Assembly (NCBI RefSeq): GCF_001746205.1 | Contig: NZ_MDCO01000012.1 | Coordinates: forward strand, 801,075-865,074 | Length of the DNA stretch: 64,000 bases | From: Brachyspira hampsonii | GTDB lineage: Bacteria > Spirochaetota > Brachyspiria > Brachyspirales > Brachyspiraceae | Direction: 5' to 3' | Shown: one piece after another, positions 60,853 to 64,000 of the stretch | How the letters are laid out: each line of letters starts with the position of its first letter | Numbering within the stretch: position 1 is the stretch's first letter | Notes under the pieces: model-generated | The model's database searches: none | Seen by the model: the letters and a program-made list of their open reading frames with translations, nothing else | What the model was told of the DNA's origin: nothing | Translations under genes and position numbers: made by a program

Positions 60853-61380
60853 TTAATTTCTATCTTTTAGAAGAACTAGATCCTCTCCTTCCAATTCTTT
60901 CACTCTTACCGATACATATTGATCTTGAGGTACATTAAGAGCAAGTCCTACATAATTTGCGGATATAGGAAGTTCTCTTCCGAATCTATCAACTAAAACT
61001 AGTAAAGATACTTTTTTAGGTCTTCCATAATCAAATAGAGCATTTAGAGCAGCCCTGATTGTTCTTCCTGTATAAAGAACATCGTCAACAAGAAGTATAG
61101 TTTTTCCTGTAATATCAAAAGGTATATCAGTTTCTTTAATTTCCGGAAATTCAGAGAGAGAAGATAAATCATCTCTGTAAAGATTAATATCTATTGCTCC
61201 AATAGGCAATTCTTTTTTTATTTTTTCTTCTAAAAGTTTTTTTAATCTTATTCCTAAGAAATCTCCTCTTCTTCTTATACCCACAATAGCGAGCTTTTCC
61301 ATATCTTCTTTTTCAATGATTTCAGCAGCAAGTCTAGGCAGAACCTTTTCATATTCTTCAGCTTTTAGTAAAACCCTCAT
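60853..61380 (-). CDS. pyrR: Bifunctional PyrR: pyrimidine operon regulator / uracil phosphoribosyltransferase
   Basis: UMP-responsive mRNA-binding attenuator of pyrimidine genes in Gram-positives, with uracil phosphoribosyltransferase activity. The 175 residues match PyrR: LAIVGIRRRGDFLGIRL, the PRPP-binding motif ILLVDDVLYTGRTIRAALNAL and the C-terminal DRFGRELPISANYVG. AAAGGAG precedes the ATG. No pyr genes or attenuator are adjacent, so whether it regulates or only salvages uracil here cannot be said. Confidence 0.92.
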   Translation of the reverse strand: MRVLLKAEEYEKVLPRLAAEIIEKEDMEKLAIVGIRRRGDFLGIRLKKLLEEKIKKELPIGAIDINLYRDDLSSLSEFPEIKETDIPFDITGKTILLVDDVLYTGRTIRAALNALFDYGRPKKVSLLVLVDRFGRELPISANYVGLALNVPQDQYVSVRVKELEGEDLVLLKDRN

Positions 61381-61546
61381 TTAATACTCCTTTGATATTT
61401 AAAGATAATTTCAAAAATTATAACGATTAAAGCGAAAAAAATCAACATAATATTTTTTTACTTTTAGATAAAAAATATGTTAAGTGTTTTTTCAGTTTAC
61501 CGATATTATATATAAGGACAGTAAAAAGTTAAAGTTAACATAAGAG

Positions 61547-61575
61547 TTGCTAATTTTATTTTACTGTTATATAAT
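61547..61575 (+). promoter_or_regulatory. Sigma70-type promoter of fliL-fliM-fliY
   Basis: TTGCTA (61547-61552), a 17-base spacer and TATAAT (61570-61575). The leader to fliL is about 30 bases. Having its own promoter fits the separation of these genes from motB. Confidence 0.65.
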
Positions 61576-61611
61576 TGAAAACAAACATATTAATTTAAGT
61601 GAGGAAATTAT

Positions 61612-62160
61612 ATGGCAGACGAAGAAAACTTAGACTTGGAAGAAGGCGAAGAAGAAGGAGAACAAGCCGAAGCTGCACCAAAGAAGAAATTTGGTTTAAG
61701 CCCTATGATTGTTAAAATCCTTATGGGAATTGCTGCCATTTTAGTTGTGGCTTTAATATCCGGGCTTATAGCATTTTTTGTATCTAAAAGTGTAGGAAAA
61801 GCTGCAGGCGTACAGGGCGGTGTAGTGGACGATATGGTAAAACAGCCGCCACCATCAATTTATCGTATAGACCCTGAGTTTAATGTAAACACTGCAGATA
61901 TGGATGTAGCAAGATATGTAAAGGTTAGTATTATATTAACTTATACTACTAATACTAAGCAGCTTGCAGTAGAACTTCCAGAAAGATTCTATATGATAAG
62001 AGATAGAATCACAACGATACTTAGTTCTTATACTTATGATCAGTTGAGAACTAATGAGGGCAGAGAGCAATTAAAAGCTGATATTAAGCGGGAAATTAAT
62101 AGTATGCTTAGAAATGGTCAAATAGATGGTATATTATTTGATAACTTCTTGTTAAGCTAA
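61612..62160 (+). CDS. fliL: Flagellar basal-body protein FliL
   Basis: Inner-membrane protein that surrounds and supports stator units. The 182 residues have an acidic N-terminus, a membrane helix (about 36-60: IVKILMGIAAILVVALISGLIAFFV) and the periplasmic FliL domain ending RDRITTILSSYTYDQLRTNEGREQLKADIKREINSML. GAGGAAATT precedes the ATG. First gene of a fliL-fliM-fliY run that in other spirochaetes follows motB directly. Confidence 0.95.
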   Translation: MADEENLDLEEGEEEGEQAEAAPKKKFGLSPMIVKILMGIAAILVVALISGLIAFFVSKSVGKAAGVQGGVVDDMVKQPPPSIYRIDPEFNVNTADMDVARYVKVSIILTYTTNTKQLAVELPERFYMIRDRITTILSSYTYDQLRTNEGREQLKADIKREINSMLRNGQIDGILFDNFLLS

Positions 62161-62200
62161 TGCTAAATACTACTAAAAATTATAAGAGAAGGATATTCGT

Positions 62201-63232
62201 ATGACAGAAGTATTGTCACAAAGCGAAATAGATGCGTTGTTAAGTGCTATATCATCTGGTGAAAGTTTAGATAATATTGATACTAAACGTGTAGAAGTAG
62301 AACATAGAAAGATAAAGATATACGACTTTAAACGTCCCGATAAGTTTTCAAAAGACCAAATTAGAACGCTTCAGATGATGCATGAAAACTTTGCTCGTGT
62401 AACTACAACTTCATTATCAGCACAGTTGAGGACTTTGGTAGGTATTCACGTAGCAAGTGTAGATCAGCTTACTTACGAAGAGTTTATAAGAAGTGTTAGT
62501 AATCCTTCTACTTTGGCTATTGTAAGTATGGATCCTTTGAAAGGTAGTTCTATACTAGAGATTGACCCATCTATTACTTTTACTATTATTGATAGATTGT
62601 TTGGCGGACCTGGTGAGAGTCCTAAGAATTTGAATAGGGAGCTTACAGATATTGAGTTATCAGTTATGGAAGGTATTATAGTAAGAATACTAGGTAACTT
62701 AAGGGAGGCTTGGTCTCAGGTAATAGATTTAAGACCGCGTTTGGGTTCTATAGAAACTAACCCTCAGTTTGCTCAGATGGTTAGCCCTAATGACATGGTT
62801 GTACTTATTACTTTAGAAACCAAAGTAGCTGATGTTGAAGGTATGATGAACTTTTGTATACCATATATTACTATTGAGCCTATACTTTCTAAGTTTTCAG
62901 CTCAGTATTGGTATGCATCTATTAGAAGAGGAAGCACTAGCGAAAATTTAAAGATAATAAAAGAAAAATTACAAAATATATTTGTTGAAACTTCGGCGGA
63001 ACTTGGATCTATGCAATTACCGCTATCAGACATTCTCAATCTTCAGAAAGGCGATGTTGTTAAATTTACTGATACTAAGATTACAGATCCTGTCATATTC
63101 AAGATAGGAAACAGAAAGAAATTCTTATGCCGTCCTGGTATATCAGGCAGCAGAATGGCTGTACAGCTTACAGGTGTTATGGATGGAGAGGCTGATATAA
63201 CCGAAGACGATTTATTAAAAGAGGAGGATTAA
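62201..63232 (+). CDS. fliM: Flagellar motor switch protein FliM
   Basis: Forms the C-ring and binds CheY-P to reverse rotation. The 343 residues begin with the CheY-binding peptide VLSQSEIDALLSAI (5-18), then the CheC-like middle domain (about 40-230: QIRTLQMMHENFARVTTTSLSAQLRT, FTIIDRLFGGPGE, MVSPNDMVVLITLE) and the C-terminal SpoA domain (about 255-335). GAGAAGGATATTC precedes the ATG. Confidence 0.97.
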   Translation: MTEVLSQSEIDALLSAISSGESLDNIDTKRVEVEHRKIKIYDFKRPDKFSKDQIRTLQMMHENFARVTTTSLSAQLRTLVGIHVASVDQLTYEEFIRSVSNPSTLAIVSMDPLKGSSILEIDPSITFTIIDRLFGGPGESPKNLNRELTDIELSVMEGIIVRILGNLREAWSQVIDLRPRLGSIETNPQFAQMVSPNDMVVLITLETKVADVEGMMNFCIPYITIEPILSKFSAQYWYASIRRGSTSENLKIIKEKLQNIFVETSAELGSMQLPLSDILNLQKGDVVKFTDTKITDPVIFKIGNRKKFLCRPGISGSRMAVQLTGVMDGEADITEDDLLKEED

Positions 63233-63236
63233 GGTT

Positions 63237-64000
63237 ATGATGAGTGACGGTGCATTATCTCAAGACGAAATAGAAGCTTTGCTAAAAGGTGCCGATGATG
63301 CTTTTGGAAGCGATGCTCCTAAGGCATCAGGTAATGGCGGCGGTAATGTAGATAAACAACTTTTTAATGAAGCTGCTAAAATGATAGCTGAAAATCAAGC
63401 CTTTTCACTATCATCTATTTCTACTAAGACTGTATCCATTACTAATATTACAACTACAGTTGGCGATGTTAATAACTTACATCAAATGCTTTCTGGTAAA
63501 ATGATAGAAGCTAAGGTTGGTTATACAGGTTCTATCACAGGAAATGTTTATTACTTCATGGGAGAAAATGAGGCTTTAATAGTTGCTTCTCTTATGATGG
63601 GACAAAAAGAAGCTGCTTTAAATGATATGGTAGCTCAGGTATTGAAAGAGGCTTTCTCTCAAATGGTGGGAGTTTCTGACAGTGCTTTATCTTCAAGATT
63701 TGGGGGAAGTTTTACTAACTCTCCTATAGAAACTTCTATATTAGAAGATGCTTTTAGTATTAATATACCGGGTTCTTTAGCTATAGTAAGCGGTTCGCTT
63801 TCTATTGAAGGAGAAGTTGAAAATGCTCCTTATGTATTTGCTTTAGAACTTCCATTGCTTCAAAGCCTTATAGGTTCTGCCTCTAATAATGCTGCTGCTC
63901 CTGCTTCCTCAGGAAATACATCAAATGCCGGAGCTGCTAATAATTCTATGTCAGGACTTGTGGATAATCAAGCCTTTGACTCTTCACCTCAATTAGGTGT
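63237..64000 (+). CDS. fliY: Flagellar motor switch protein FliY/FliN, 3' end outside the window
   Basis: C-ring protein of the FliY type: an N-terminal CheY-binding-like peptide (ALSQDEIEALLKGADD), a CheC-like phosphatase domain (about 45-215: LNDMVAQVLKEAFSQMVGVSDSALS), then a linker; the FliN/SpoA domain would follow beyond the edge. The frame is open to base 64000, giving 254 residues so far. Two consecutive ATGs at 63237 and 63240 are possible starts, preceded by GAGGAGG and AAGG. The gene starts five bases after fliM. Confidence 0.93.
   Translation, partial: MMSDGALSQDEIEALLKGADDAFGSDAPKASGNGGGNVDKQLFNEAAKMIAENQAFSLSSISTKTVSITNITTTVGDVNNLHQMLSGKMIEAKVGYTGSITGNVYYFMGENEALIVASLMMGQKEAALNDMVAQVLKEAFSQMVGVSDSALSSRFGGSFTNSPIETSILEDAFSINIPGSLAIVSGSLSIEGEVENAPYVFALELPLLQSLIGSASNNAAAPASSGNTSNAGAANNSMSGLVDNQAFDSSPQLG

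Overview
The window is a chromosomal segment of an AT-rich spirochaete, most probably a Brachyspira species. This rests on the low GC content, the spirochaete gene order flgE-flbD-motA-motB, a fliL-fliM-fliY operon with a CheC-like FliY, a soluble TlyC-type 'hemolysin', an OppA-type lipoprotein, and the Lys/Cys pair in FlgE that forms the lysinoalanine crosslink of spirochaete hooks. I cannot assign the species from this window. Almost all of it is coding, and I see no prophage, intact insertion sequence or CRISPR array.

Layout. 0-1.2 kb: end of purM and purN (purine synthesis). 1.4-8 kb: an envelope-stress module with an ECF sigma factor, its zinc-finger anti-sigma, two small Spy/CpxP-like exported proteins and a lone RND pump; three near-identical ECF-type promoters tie the parts together. 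8-15 kb: a cation/proton antiporter, a NeuB-type synthase, tRNA-Thr, a MacB/FtsX-type ABC exporter and coaBC. 15.5-20.3 kb: phoH-pgpH-ybeY-tlyC; phoH apparently starts at a non-canonical codon. 20.4-28.4 kb: an OppA lipoprotein with a duplicated gene tail, an ankyrin protein, an amidase beside a degenerate LytM protein, atpI, pncB and a TPR protein. 28.6-32 kb: flgE-flbD-motA-motB. 32-35 kb: a methyltransferase and a GT-C-like membrane protein whose mRNA leader holds (CACAA)14. 35-41 kb: ptsHI, coaX, cca and aroC. 41.2-43.3 kb: a four-gene module of unknown function built around DUF2589-type proteins. 43.3-49.2 kb: map, a small membrane protein and two large membrane proteins with acidic cytoplasmic tails. 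49.3-55.8 kb: a 200-bp GC-rich anomaly, a HAD hydrolase, an NtrY-like kinase with a convergent pseudo-receiver, tRNA-Leu, an HD-GYP phosphodiesterase and CheX. 56-60.8 kb: a short SLBB protein coupled to a 1476-residue acidic repeat protein. 60.8-64 kb: pyrR, then fliL-fliM-fliY (cut by the window end).

How the parts work together. The ECF module reads as one autoregulated circuit whose only other visible target is the RND pump, in outline like the Cupriavidus CnrYXH/CnrCBA arrangement. The flagellar set is complete in kind (hook, stator, switch), but what is one operon in other spirochaetes is split here by about 30 kb. The acidic proteins at 44.4-47.2 kb and 56.4-60.8 kb share an identical-class 17-residue motif, which suggests a common partner.

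The best candidates for something undescribed are the ECF/Spy-like/RND circuit, the DUF2589 module, the repeat-bearing leader of the GT-C gene and the shared-motif acidic proteins.
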